Assembly (NCBI RefSeq): GCF_002119665.1
Contig: NZ_CP021111.1
Span: forward strand, 558,001-622,000
Direction: 5' to 3'
DNA: 64,000 nt
From: Bordetella genomosp. 13
Lineage (GTDB): Bacteria > Pseudomonadota > Gammaproteobacteria > Burkholderiales > Burkholderiaceae_B
Below are positions 19,055 through 28,126 of this stretch, piece after piece. Within the stretch, counting starts at the first letter, position 1, and each line of letters begins with the position of its first letter. The translations under genes were made by a program, and so were the position numbers. The notes beneath the pieces were generated by a model that ran no database searches, was not told the DNA's origin, and was given only the letters and a program-made list of their open reading frames with translations.

Positions 19055-19987
19055 CTAGAGCCGCACCACCATCTTGCCGCGGTTGTGGCCTTCTTCCAGG
19101 CGATGCAAGGCCTGCTGCATGGCGTCGAAGGGGTAGATCTCGGATACGTGCACGCGCACGCAACCCGCGTCGATCAACCGGCCTATCAAGGCCAGCTCCG
19201 CGCCGTCGGCGCGCGCCGTGTAGCGCACCGCGCGCACGCCGCGCGCGGCGGCCTCGTCGGCCGACGGCGCCGACACGGTGGACACCAACACGCCTCCATC
19301 CTTCAATACGGCCCACGAGCGGTCCTGCGTATCGCCGCCGACCAGGTCGAACACCATGTCCACGGGACCGGTATGCCGTTCGAACGGCGCCCTGCGGTAG
19401 TCGATGACCTTGTCGGCGCCCAGCGACCGCACGAATTCGGCGGCCTCGCCGGATGCGGTGGCCACGACGTGCGCCCCGCGCGCCTTCGCGAACTGCACCG
19501 CGAAATGGCCCACGCCGCCGGAGGCCGCGTGGATCAACACGGTTTGTCCGGGCTGCAGCCTCCCATGGTCGAACAGGCCTTGCCAGGCGGTCAACGCGGC
19601 CAGCGGCACGGCCGCGGCTTCGACGAGATCCAGCGATTCGGGTTTGGGCGCCAGTGCCTCGCGCGGCACCAGCGCGTACTCGGCATATGAGCCCTGGCCC
19701 TGGCCTATGAAGGCGTACACGGGCTGGCCCGCGCGGAACGGCCCGTGCTGGTCGCCCGACGACTGCACCATGCCGGCACAGTCGCGTCCCAGCGTGTACG
19801 GCAGTTGCGCTTCCTGCACCGGCGGATACCCGCCGGACCGCGTCTTGACATCGACGGGATTCAGGCTGGCCGCGGCCACCTTCACCAGCACCTGATCGTC
19901 GCGTGGCGCGGGCACGGTGACGTGCTCGCGATGTAGAACTTCCGGTCCTCCGAAGCGGTCGATGCGGAATGCTTGCATCCGGTTCAT
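19055..19987 (-). CDS. Zinc-independent MDR oxidoreductase (quinone reductase-like)
   Basis: A 310-residue medium-chain dehydrogenase/reductase. It has the GroES-like N-terminal fold (VKVAAASLNPVDVKTRSG, about 37-54), the GRDCAGMV turn, and the NADPH-binding loop HAASGGVGHFAVQ (about 155-167). The structural zinc cysteines are missing, as in quinone oxidoreductases. A good AAGGAG site precedes the ATG at 19987. It lies 34 bp downstream of azoR on the same strand, so both probably form an operon for quinone and electrophile detoxification controlled by the divergent LysR gene. The substrate is inferred only from this pairing. Confidence 0.88.
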   Translation of the reverse strand: MNRMQAFRIDRFGGPEVLHREHVTVPAPRDDQVLVKVAAASLNPVDVKTRSGGYPPVQEAQLPYTLGRDCAGMVQSSGDQHGPFRAGQPVYAFIGQGQGSYAEYALVPREALAPKPESLDLVEAAAVPLAALTAWQGLFDHGRLQPGQTVLIHAASGGVGHFAVQFAKARGAHVVATASGEAAEFVRSLGADKVIDYRRAPFERHTGPVDMVFDLVGGDTQDRSWAVLKDGGVLVSTVSAPSADEAAARGVRAVRYTARADGAELALIGRLIDAGCVRVHVSEIYPFDAMQQALHRLEEGHNRGKMVVRL

Positions 19988-20021
19988 GCGCGGGCTCCTT
20001 GGCGGGTGGAAACGCCTGTAT

Positions 20022-20723
20022 TCAGCAAATTCCATGCCCTGCCGTGGCTCCCGAGTTCGTCCCCAATTGCAGCGCCAGCGCGTCCACGGCCCTTTCCGCG
20101 CGGCCGATGGAATCGTCCAGCCGCTCGTCCCCGAACTCGTCGTACTCGATGGCGGCGCTGTGTACGTCGGTGATGCCGATATAGGCGAAAGCCGTGCGCA
20201 CCGACGTCTCGACGTGGTTGAGATGCGCGATGCGCTGGCCTGGGCCGTAGCCATAGTCACCGCGAGAGGACAGCAGCACCAGTCGCTTGCCCTGCCCGGC
20301 CAGCATGGGCCAGTACGGTTCGCCCGGCCGATTGCGGTCGAAGCCAAAGGTGCGGCCGACCCGCACGATGTTGTCGATGTACGCCTTGAACTGCGCGGGC
20401 GGACCGAAGTTGTACATGGGCACGCCGGCCACGATGATGTCGGCGGCCAGCAGTTCGTCGACCAGTTCATCGCTGCAGGCCAGCAGGTCGTGCATCCACG
20501 GTTCGCGCCGCGCCGCGGGGGTGAAGGCGGCGTGTATCCATCGGCCCGTGACCGGCGCGGGAGGATGCGCGCCGACGTCGCGATAGAGAATCGTATCGGC
20601 GGGGCGGGCCGTGCGCCACTGCCGAACGAAACGCTGCGTCAAGCGGCGTGTGTGCGAACCGTGGGGCTGGGCGCCCGATGCGCCGCCGCGAGCGCTCGAG
20701 TCGATGTGCAGCAGAGTGGACAT
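20022..20723 (-). CDS. azoR: FMN-dependent NADH:quinone reductase / azoreductase
   Basis: A 233-residue flavodoxin-fold reductase. The FMN phosphate loop region is HIDSSARGG near the N-terminus, VPMYNFGPPAQFKAYID (about 99-115) is the flavin-binding segment that names the AzoR family, and LLSSRGDYG (about 147-155) is the second flavin loop. Members reduce quinones and azo dyes by two-electron transfer, protecting against thiol stress. The start at 20723 has a GGAGA site. It is the first gene of a pair with the MDR oxidoreductase and is divergent from a GcvA-type LysR regulator. Confidence 0.9.
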   Translation of the reverse strand: MSTLLHIDSSARGGASGAQPHGSHTRRLTQRFVRQWRTARPADTILYRDVGAHPPAPVTGRWIHAAFTPAARREPWMHDLLACSDELVDELLAADIIVAGVPMYNFGPPAQFKAYIDNIVRVGRTFGFDRNRPGEPYWPMLAGQGKRLVLLSSRGDYGYGPGQRIAHLNHVETSVRTAFAYIGITDVHSAAIEYDEFGDERLDDSIGRAERAVDALALQLGTNSGATAGHGIC

Positions 20724-20744
20724 GGTGCGGATCTCCGGTTGAAA

Positions 20745-20767
20745 ATGCATGATGAAAAATCATGCAT
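20745..20767. promoter_or_regulatory. Palindromic operator candidate between azoR and its LysR regulator
   Basis: A perfect 9-bp inverted repeat, ATGCATGAT / ATCATGCAT, separated by GAAAA, lies 22 bp upstream of the azoR start in a 118-bp divergent spacer. Length and position fit a LysR recognition site (T-N11-A dyad) controlling azoR and the regulator itself. Confidence 0.6.
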
Positions 20768-20841
20768 ATGGCCAGTCTGGGGGGAGATGAAATGCACGAC
20801 AATCGATGGTTTATCAGCCGACACATGATGCAAAGTGATTC

Positions 20842-21798
20842 ATGGCGGGGGGCATGACGCCGTCCGCGGTCAGCGCCCGCCTGCCGTCGCTCTCGGCGCT
20901 GCGCGCCTTCGAGGCGGCGGCGCGCCTGCGCAGCTTCAAGCAGGCCGCGGAAGAACTCTCGGTTACCGCCACGGCCATCAGCCACCGCATCCGCGTGCTG
21001 GAAAACGACCTGGACCTGCGGCTGTTCGTGCGCAAGACGCGGGCGGTGGAGCTGACGCCGGCGGGCCAGGCGCTGTACCAGTCCGTGCATGAAGGGTTCG
21101 CCGCGATATCGGCCGGCGTCGAGCGCCTGCGTCCGCGCGCGCGTCCGTCGGTGACGCTGTCGACCACGCCGGCCTTCGCGGCGCGCTGGCTGGTGCCGCG
21201 CCTGGCGGCGTTCCAGGCCGCGCATCCGTCTTTCGATCTGCGCGTGCACGCATCCGACGACCCCGTGGACCTGCAAGGCGGCGGCGCCGACCTGGCGATA
21301 CGCTATGGAGCGGGCGACTATCCCGGAATGCGGTCGACGCTGCTGATGCGCGATCGCTATGCGCCCGTGGCCAGTCCGGCACTGCGGGTGGCGCGTCCGG
21401 CAGACCTGCGCAAGCACGCGTTGATCCACTTCGACTGGCACCGCAGGCTGCCGGTCGAGCTTACCTGGGCCGCATGGGCGCGCGCTGCGCGGCAGACGAG
21501 GCTGGAGGTGAGCACGGGCATCCGCTATTCCGATGAAAGCCACGCCATCCAGGCCGCCGTGGCGGGCCAGGGCGTGGCGCTGGTCAGCATGGTGCTGGTG
21601 CGCGACGAACTGGAACTGGGCCTGCTGGAAGCGCGGCTCGAACCGGCCCTGGAGGGACTGGCGTACTTCGTGCTGCGTCCCGCACAAAGTGCGCGGTCAC
21701 GGGCCGCCGAGGCGGTGGAGGCGTGGCTGCTCGATGCGGCGCGGCAGGCCGCTGTGCCGGCGGTCTCCTCTAAAGCCGGCAAGGGCGCACGGAGATGA
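20842..21798 (+). CDS. LysR-family regulator, GcvA type
   Basis: A 318-residue LysR protein whose N-terminus (PSLSALRAFEAAARLRSFKQAAEELSVTATAISHRI, quoted in parts: LRAFEAAARLRSF then TATAISHRIR) is diagnostic of the GcvA/AmpR subgroup. The effector domain starts near residue 95 and retains the AIRYGAGDYPG segment. It faces azoR and the MDR oxidoreductase across a palindromic site, so it is the probable regulator of quinone and electrophile detoxification. A second ATG at 20854 is possible; neither start has a strong ribosome site. Confidence 0.9.
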   Translation: MAGGMTPSAVSARLPSLSALRAFEAAARLRSFKQAAEELSVTATAISHRIRVLENDLDLRLFVRKTRAVELTPAGQALYQSVHEGFAAISAGVERLRPRARPSVTLSTTPAFAARWLVPRLAAFQAAHPSFDLRVHASDDPVDLQGGGADLAIRYGAGDYPGMRSTLLMRDRYAPVASPALRVARPADLRKHALIHFDWHRRLPVELTWAAWARAARQTRLEVSTGIRYSDESHAIQAAVAGQGVALVSMVLVRDELELGLLEARLEPALEGLAYFVLRPAQSARSRAAEAVEAWLLDAARQAAVPAVSSKAGKGARR

Positions 21799-21883
21799 CC
21801 GCGCGGGGCTTTATCATCGAGGCAGCGGTCGGGCGGGAAATCCATCTCGCCCCTTTTTTCAAGGTGTCCCAGGAGAGTTGTTA

Positions 21884-24361
21884 GTGGTTCGATTCGCGAC
21901 GAGAGCATCTGTTTTTCTCCATCCACGGAGTCATGCCGCCCGCCTGTGGCGGCGCCAGCGCGAGAGCCTATGGTTGATTGCTCTGCTGCTGGCGACGATG
22001 CTCAGTTGCCTGTCGCTGCCTCGCATCGCCATGTCGGCGCAACCGCAGCAGTCGGCGCAAGCCCCTGCGGCCACGCTCGACCCCGCGGCGCTGGCCGATC
22101 TTCTGGACAATGCCGAGGCGCGCCAGGCGTTGATCGACTCGCTGCGTGCGCAGACGAGCGGACCGGCCAAACCGGCCGCGCCGGACGCCCCTGGCGCGTC
22201 GGCCGCGTCCGCACCCGCCGCTGCGCCTGCTGCGCAGCCATCCGAGCCTGGCCTGCAGGAACGCATGGCCGACGGCGTGCAGCGCTTTCTGACCGGTGTG
22301 GCCGCCGACATGGGGCAGGGCGTCGAAGACATGCGCGCCCTGGCATCGGGCGAGACCCTGCGGATGGACGGCGACACCGCGGGCCGCGCGCTGATGCCGC
22401 TGGCGCTGGCTGGCGTGACCACGCTGCTGGCCTTCATGCTGCTGAGGCTGGTCGCGATGCGCATCTATACGCGCATCGACCGCTGGGTCGCGGCGCAGGG
22501 CTGCGAGCCCGAGACGCCTGTCCAGCCTGGCGCGCCCTCGTCGATGCGCGTGCTGTATCGGCGCGCGGGCGCCATCGTGGGGGCGCTGGCCATCGACGTT
22601 GGCGTCGTGATGCTGGCGGCCATGGCGGGCGGCACGGCGGGCCTGTGGGGTACGCCCGCGCGCGGCGCGCTCGATCCGCTCGCGGCGGTGTTCCTCAAGG
22701 CCTTCCTGTCGGTGGAAATCGTTAAAGTACTGATCCGCACGGTGTTCGCCGTGCGCCATCCGCATCTGCGCCTGCTGCCCATGTCGGACGAACTGGCGAG
22801 GTACTGGAATGGCTGGCTGGTGCGCATCGTGGCGGCGGCCGGCTACGGCACGCTGCTGGTCGATCCGGTGATGTCGGTGGCGCTGTCGCCCGCGCTGGGT
22901 CGGCTGGCCGGCATGGTCATCATGCTGGCGGTGTACGTGTATGCGGTGCGCGTCATCTGGCAGAACCGCGTGGCGGTGCGCGAGCGCCTCGAGCGCCGCG
23001 CGACGCATGCGGCCACTTTCCTGGGCACGCGGCTGCGCTTCCTGTCGCGCGTCTGGCACGTGCTGGGCATCGGCTACTTCACCGTCCTGCTGGTCGTCAG
23101 CCAGATCGATCCTACCAACGCGCTGCCCTTCATGGCGCGCGCCACCGCGCAGACGCTGCTGGCCATCGGCGTGGGCAGCCTGCTGATCCTGCTGCTCAAC
23201 ACCGTGCTGGCCAAGCCCATCCAGCTGTCGGGCGACCTGCGCCGGCGCCTGCCGCTGCTCGAAGCGCGCGTGAACGCCTATGTGCCGGCCGGCCTGAAGC
23301 TGGTCGGCTGGATCATCCGCATCGTCGTGCTGCTGCTGATCCTGGACGCATGGCGCGCCTTCGACCTGTCCCGCTGGCTGGCCTCGGAGGCGGGCGCTGC
23401 GGCCATCAAGGTCGTGCTGAACGTGGGCATCGTGCTGCTGATCGCGGCACTGGCATGGACCGTGATCGCCAGCATCATCGAGCATCGCCTCAGCCAGAGC
23501 GAAGGGCGGGCCATGCCCAGCGCGCGCGAGCGCACGCTGCTGGCGCTGTTCCGCAATGCCGCCCTGATCGTGATCGTCGCCATGACCACCATGGTGGTGT
23601 TGTCGCAGATCGGCATCGATGTGGGGCCGCTGATCGCGGGCGCCGGCGTGGTCGGCCTGGCCATCGGCTTCGGTGCGCAGAAGCTGGTGCAGGACATCAT
23701 CACGGGCGTCTTCATCCAGCTGGAAAACGGCATGAACGAGAACGACGTGGTGCAGGTCGCCGGCGTGTTCGGCACCGTCGAGAAGATGACGATACGGTCG
23801 GTGGGCATACGCACGCTGGACGGCGCCTATCACCTGGTGCCGTTCTCGTCGGTGGACGTGGTCACCAATCACATGCGCGATTTCTCGTATCACCTGGGCG
23901 AGTACACCATCGCGCACCGCGAAAGCGTGGACGACGCGATCGAACATCTGCGCGCGGCGTTCGCCGAACTGATGACCGATTCCGTGCTGGCGCCCGAGGT
24001 GCTGGAAGAGATGACCGTGGCCGGCGTGACGGCCGTCAACGAGAAGGGCGTGACCGTGCGCGTGCTGATCAAGACCGCGCCGGGCATGCAGTGGGCCGTG
24101 CAGCGCGGCTACAACCGGCTGGTCAAGAAGCACTTCGACGCGGCCGGCATCGAGCTGCCGTACCCGCACATGGTGCTGTACTTCGGGCAGGACAAGGAAG
24201 GCTACGCGCCGCCGGCCAACGTGGCCGTGCAGACCGACCGTCCGGACCAGGACGGCGACGCACGCGCCGCGGGGCACACGCGTCGAGGTCTGCGGCAGGA
24301 GGCGGGCGGCGAGGATACGGCCGAAGTGCTGGGCAACGAGCTGGAGCCGCGACGCGAGTGA
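21884..24361 (+). CDS. ybiO: Moderate-conductance mechanosensitive channel, YbiO-like
   Basis: An 825-residue MscS-superfamily channel that releases solutes during hypo-osmotic shock. After a signal-like hydrophobic N-terminus there is an Ala/Pro-rich periplasmic region with the YbiO-like motif LADLLDNAEARQALIDSLRAQ (in parts), then about ten membrane segments. The pore helix and MscS core lie near 570-625 (AGVVGLAIGFGAQKLVQDIITG, FIQLENGMNENDVVQV, in parts), followed by the beta domain with IRSVGIRTLDG. The start is taken as GTG 21884 because AGGAGA lies 7 nt upstream; no ATG in this frame has such a site. The C-terminal 50 residues are polar and probably cytoplasmic. Confidence 0.88.
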   Translation: MVRFATRASVFLHPRSHAARLWRRQRESLWLIALLLATMLSCLSLPRIAMSAQPQQSAQAPAATLDPAALADLLDNAEARQALIDSLRAQTSGPAKPAAPDAPGASAASAPAAAPAAQPSEPGLQERMADGVQRFLTGVAADMGQGVEDMRALASGETLRMDGDTAGRALMPLALAGVTTLLAFMLLRLVAMRIYTRIDRWVAAQGCEPETPVQPGAPSSMRVLYRRAGAIVGALAIDVGVVMLAAMAGGTAGLWGTPARGALDPLAAVFLKAFLSVEIVKVLIRTVFAVRHPHLRLLPMSDELARYWNGWLVRIVAAAGYGTLLVDPVMSVALSPALGRLAGMVIMLAVYVYAVRVIWQNRVAVRERLERRATHAATFLGTRLRFLSRVWHVLGIGYFTVLLVVSQIDPTNALPFMARATAQTLLAIGVGSLLILLLNTVLAKPIQLSGDLRRRLPLLEARVNAYVPAGLKLVGWIIRIVVLLLILDAWRAFDLSRWLASEAGAAAIKVVLNVGIVLLIAALAWTVIASIIEHRLSQSEGRAMPSARERTLLALFRNAALIVIVAMTTMVVLSQIGIDVGPLIAGAGVVGLAIGFGAQKLVQDIITGVFIQLENGMNENDVVQVAGVFGTVEKMTIRSVGIRTLDGAYHLVPFSSVDVVTNHMRDFSYHLGEYTIAHRESVDDAIEHLRAAFAELMTDSVLAPEVLEEMTVAGVTAVNEKGVTVRVLIKTAPGMQWAVQRGYNRLVKKHFDAAGIELPYPHMVLYFGQDKEGYAPPANVAVQTDRPDQDGDARAAGHTRRGLRQEAGGEDTAEVLGNELEPRRE

Positions 24362-24537
24362 ATGCGGCGGGCGACGGTCGGGCGGCGCTGCCTGCGCGAA
24401 CGCGCGAAGTGAAACGTCTTATGTCCATCGGCCCTTCTTGCGGCGGCGCGCCGGTATGCTTGGAACGCGCTGCCGCTCGAGTCCGGTGGCGGCGTCCTTT
24501 CACTGTGCCCCGCAGTCGCTGTCTGGAGATACGGAAA

Positions 24538-24996
24538 ATGAACATTTTCAAAGCCATCCTCAACAAGATCTTCCCGTCCGACCATCCCGCCAACGCCGAG
24601 GGGGCCAGCCCCACCCCTGCGCAGACGACCGACGCCGCTTCCGCGGCGCCGGGTGCTCCGGCTACGCCCGGCACTCCGACTACCCCTGGCGCTGGCGCGG
24701 CGCCGACCGCTCCCGCGGCGCCGGCAGCCTCCGCCGCACCGGTCGACGTCGATGCCGTGCTGAGCGGCATGCAGGCCAAGCATTCCGAGAAGCTGAACTG
24801 GAAGACGTCCATCGTCGACCTGCTCAAGCTGCTGGGCCTGGACAGCAGCCTGGCGGCGCGCAAGCAACTGGCGCAGGAACTCGGCTACACCGGCGATACC
24901 GGTGATTCCGCCGCAATGAACATCTGGCTGCACAAACAGGTGATGACCAAGCTGGCCCAGAACGGCGGCAAACTGCCCGCCGACTTGCAGGACTGA
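24538..24996 (+). CDS. DUF3597-domain protein
   Basis: A 152-residue protein starting MNIFKAILNKIF, then a low-complexity Ala/Pro/Thr linker (about 17-70) and a conserved helical C-terminal domain. That domain contains VDVDAVLSGM, LNWKTSIVDLLKLLGLD (in parts) and ELGYTGDTGDSAAMN, the hallmark of DUF3597. No catalytic residues or signal sequence are apparent, and the domain's function is unknown. It is a single-gene unit between the mechanosensitive channel and bglX. Confidence 0.85.
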   Translation: MNIFKAILNKIFPSDHPANAEGASPTPAQTTDAASAAPGAPATPGTPTTPGAGAAPTAPAAPAASAAPVDVDAVLSGMQAKHSEKLNWKTSIVDLLKLLGLDSSLAARKQLAQELGYTGDTGDSAAMNIWLHKQVMTKLAQNGGKLPADLQD

Positions 24997-25150
24997 CATC
25001 GCTCAGTGGGGCCGGCTTCGGCCGGTCCGTGCGCGCCCCGGGTGCGTTCATGGCCGCATCCGCACGGGACACGGTGCGGGTACGGTATGGCAAACTGCGC
25101 GATTTGAATATCCGCAGCCGGCGCCATGCCGGCCGGTCCGGGACTCGTAC

Positions 25151-27514
25151 ATGAACAGGCTATTCCTTCCCAGGCTGCTGCCGGCCTTGCTGGCTGCCGC
25201 ATTGCTCGCCGCGTGCGTGCAGACGCCGCCGGCACAGTCGTTGTCCGCGCAGGCTTCGTCCTCTCCTTCCACCGGCCCCGATACCGCGCCCACGCTTGCC
25301 GCCCAGCAGGAGCGCGAGCGCTACGTCAGCGAGTTGATGCAACGCATGACGCTGCAGGAGAAGATCGGCCAGCTGCGCCTGCGCAGCGTGGACGCGGGCC
25401 CCAACGTGGACAAAGAGGCCCTGCTGCAGGAAATCCGCTCGGGCCAGGTCGGCGCCATCTTCAACACCGTGACCCGCCCGGGCATGCGCGTGCTGCAGGA
25501 CGCGGCCATGCAGAGCCGCCTGAAGGTGCCGCTGTTCTTCGCGTATGACGTGATCCACGGACACCGCACGGTGTTCCCCATCGGACTGGGGCTGGCGTCC
25601 AGCTTCGACATGGACGCGATCGCGCGCAGCGGCCGCATCTCGGCCATCGAGGCCAACGCCGACGGGCTGAACATGACGTTCGCGCCCATGGTGGACATCT
25701 CGCGCGACCCGCGCTGGGGCCGCAATTCCGAGGGCTATGGCGAGGACACCTACCTGACCTCGCGCATCGGCGCGACGCTGGTCAAGGCGCTGCAGGGGGA
25801 CGATCCTTCGCAGCCCGGCACCATCATGGCCGCGGTGAAGCACTTCGCGATGTATGGCGCCATCGAAGGCGCGCGCGACTACAACACCGTGGACATGAGC
25901 CCGCAGCGCATGTACCAGGACTACCTGCCGCCCTACAAGGCCGCCATCGATGCCGGCGCGGCCGGCGTGATGGTGGCGCTGAACGCCGTCAACGGCGTGC
26001 CCGCCACTGCCGATCCGTGGCTGTTGCAGGAGCTGCTGCGCAAGCAATGGGGCTTCAAGGGCATCACCGTCAGCGATCACGGCGCCATTCTCGAACTGAT
26101 CCGGCACGGCGTGGCGGCCGACGGCCGCGATGCGGCGCGACTGGCGATCAAGGCGGGCACCGACCTGAGCATGAACGACAAGGTCTATGGCAAGGACCTC
26201 GAGCCGCTCGTCGAAAGCGGCGAGGTCTCCATGGCCGAGATCGACGAGGCCGTCCGCCACGTGTTGCGCGTGAAGTATGACCTGGGCCTGTTCCGCGACG
26301 CCTATCGCCACATCGGACGGGCCGAGGACGATCCCGCGGACACCGAGGCCGAGAGCCGCCTGCACCGCGCCGACGCGCGCGAGGTGGCGCGCCGCAGCCT
26401 GGTGCTGCTGAAGAACGAGGGCGACACGCTGCCGCTGAAGAAGCAGGGCACCATCGCCGTGATCGGCCCGCTTGCCAAGAGCCAGCGCGACGTCATGGGC
26501 AACTGGTCGGCGGCCGGCAAGGCGCGCCAGGCCGTGTCGGTGTACCAGGGCCTGGCCGAGGCCACCGCGGGCCGGGCGACCCTGCTCTACGCGAAGGGCG
26601 CCAACGTCATCGACGACGCCGAGGTCGTGACCTATCTGAACGAGTTCGAGAAGGACGTCGAGGTGGATTCGCGTACCGCGGAGGCCATGATCGCCGAGGC
26701 CGTGCAGGCCGCGCGCAAGGCCGACGTGGTGTTGGCCGTGGTGGGCGAATCGCAGGGCATGGCCCACGAAGCCTCCAGCCGTACCGACATCGTCATTCCC
26801 GAAAGCCAGCGCCGCCTGCTGCATGCGCTGAAGGCCACCGGCAAGCCGCTGGTGATCGTGCTGATGAACGGGCGCCCGCTGGCGCTGGAATGGGAGCATG
26901 CCAATGCCGATGCCATGCTGGAGACCTGGTTCGCCGGCACCGAGGGCGGCCATGCCATCGCGGACGTGCTGTTCGGCGACTACAACCCTTCCGGCAAGCT
27001 GCCCATGACTTTCCCGCGCGTGGTGGGGCAGGTGCCGCTGTACTACAACCATCTCAACACGGGCCGCCCCTTCGATCCCGAGAATCCCAACAAGTACACG
27101 TCGCGCTATTTCGACCATGAGAACGGCCCGCTCTATCCGTTCGGCTATGGGCTGAGCTACACCACGTTCGACGTGTCGGACGTGAAGCTGTCGCGCGCCG
27201 AGATGGCCCGCGGAGGCCAGTTGACCGCCAGCGCCACCATCCGCAACACGGGACGCCGCGACGGCGAGACCGTGGTGCAGTTGTACGTGCAGGACCCGGT
27301 GGCGTCGATCAGCCGCCCCGTCAGGGAATTGAAGGGCTTTTCCAAGATATTCCTGAAGGCGGGCGAGTCGCGCGAAGTCAGCTTCGAGATCGGCGACGAA
27401 CAGCTGGGTTTCTACAACGCGCAGGGCCGTTTCAACGTCGAGCCCGGCAAGTTCAACGTGTTCCTGGGGCTCGATTCGCGAGCCGCCCAGTCCGCCAGTT
27501 TCACGCTGCATTAG
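25151..27514 (+). CDS. bglX: Periplasmic beta-glucosidase, GH3, predicted lipoprotein
   Basis: A 787-residue family 3 glycoside hydrolase removing terminal beta-glucose from short glucosides. A lipoprotein signal with lipobox LLAAC ends near residue 24, so the enzyme is probably tethered in the periplasm rather than soluble like E. coli BglX. The (alpha/beta)8 domain spans about 60-390, with substrate motif KHFAMYG and the nucleophile Asp in GITVSDHGA (about 301-309). The second domain contains LLKNEGDTLPL and VLAVVGESQGMAHEASSRTD (in parts), and a fibronectin-III-like domain ends the protein. No sugar transporter is adjacent. Confidence 0.9.
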   Translation: MNRLFLPRLLPALLAAALLAACVQTPPAQSLSAQASSSPSTGPDTAPTLAAQQERERYVSELMQRMTLQEKIGQLRLRSVDAGPNVDKEALLQEIRSGQVGAIFNTVTRPGMRVLQDAAMQSRLKVPLFFAYDVIHGHRTVFPIGLGLASSFDMDAIARSGRISAIEANADGLNMTFAPMVDISRDPRWGRNSEGYGEDTYLTSRIGATLVKALQGDDPSQPGTIMAAVKHFAMYGAIEGARDYNTVDMSPQRMYQDYLPPYKAAIDAGAAGVMVALNAVNGVPATADPWLLQELLRKQWGFKGITVSDHGAILELIRHGVAADGRDAARLAIKAGTDLSMNDKVYGKDLEPLVESGEVSMAEIDEAVRHVLRVKYDLGLFRDAYRHIGRAEDDPADTEAESRLHRADAREVARRSLVLLKNEGDTLPLKKQGTIAVIGPLAKSQRDVMGNWSAAGKARQAVSVYQGLAEATAGRATLLYAKGANVIDDAEVVTYLNEFEKDVEVDSRTAEAMIAEAVQAARKADVVLAVVGESQGMAHEASSRTDIVIPESQRRLLHALKATGKPLVIVLMNGRPLALEWEHANADAMLETWFAGTEGGHAIADVLFGDYNPSGKLPMTFPRVVGQVPLYYNHLNTGRPFDPENPNKYTSRYFDHENGPLYPFGYGLSYTTFDVSDVKLSRAEMARGGQLTASATIRNTGRRDGETVVQLYVQDPVASISRPVRELKGFSKIFLKAGESREVSFEIGDEQLGFYNAQGRFNVEPGKFNVFLGLDSRAAQSASFTLH

Positions 27515-27674
27515 CCTAAGGCGCTGCCTTAGCCTGGCTCCTGAAGTTCCTGATAACGCCGGCCCGCGCTTCCTTGGCAGAATGCCCGCATCGGGCACGC
27601 GTCGTGGCCGCAAGCCCCGGCCCGCCGCGCCATGCAGGCGCGGCGCGCGCCGCGGCCTTTACCAGGAGAACAGC

Positions 27675-28109
27675 ATGAAGATCCCGTTTCAGGCCTGGGT
27701 AGGCGCCACGTGTGCCGGCGGCTGGCTGGCGGCAGCGTCCCTCGGCTTCGCAACGCTGGCGCTGGCCGAAACCCGGCCACGGGCCGCTGCCGATATCCCG
27801 CGCGAGGCCGTCTACGCCCTGACGCCCGCGCAGCAGTATGGCCTGGCGCTGGAAGCGCAGACGGAGCAGGACCATGCCGCCCTGCTGTATTGGCTGCGCG
27901 CATCGGCAAGCGCCGGCCACCTGCCCGCGCAGGAACTGCTGGGGGTGGTCCTGTTGGGCGGGCCCGTACTGTATGGCGACGGTATGTCGGCCGATCCTTG
28001 CGAGGCGCGCCATTGGCTGGGCCAGGCCGCGCTGAACGGCAGCGTGGCCAGCATGCCGCGCGCGCTGGTGGGCCGGCCGCACGGCCAAGCGCCGGGCGCC
28101 TGCCGCTGA
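27675..28109 (+). CDS. Small exported protein with Sel1-like repeat character
   Basis: A 144-residue protein with an N-terminal hydrophobic signal ending near ALAE (about residue 31). The remainder reads like one or two degenerate Sel1/TPR helical repeats (LYWLRASASAGHLPAQELLG, in parts, and ARHWLGQAALNGSVASM), the pattern of Sel1-like repeats where Ala and Gly recur at fixed spacing. It starts behind AGGAGAA and ends 17 bp before the TauE gene, so they are likely co-transcribed. Its binding partner is unknown. The Sel1 assignment rests on the repeat pattern only. Confidence 0.6.
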   Translation: MKIPFQAWVGATCAGGWLAAASLGFATLALAETRPRAAADIPREAVYALTPAQQYGLALEAQTEQDHAALLYWLRASASAGHLPAQELLGVVLLGGPVLYGDGMSADPCEARHWLGQAALNGSVASMPRALVGRPHGQAPGACR

Positions 28110-28126
28110 ACAAGGGATCGAAGCGA

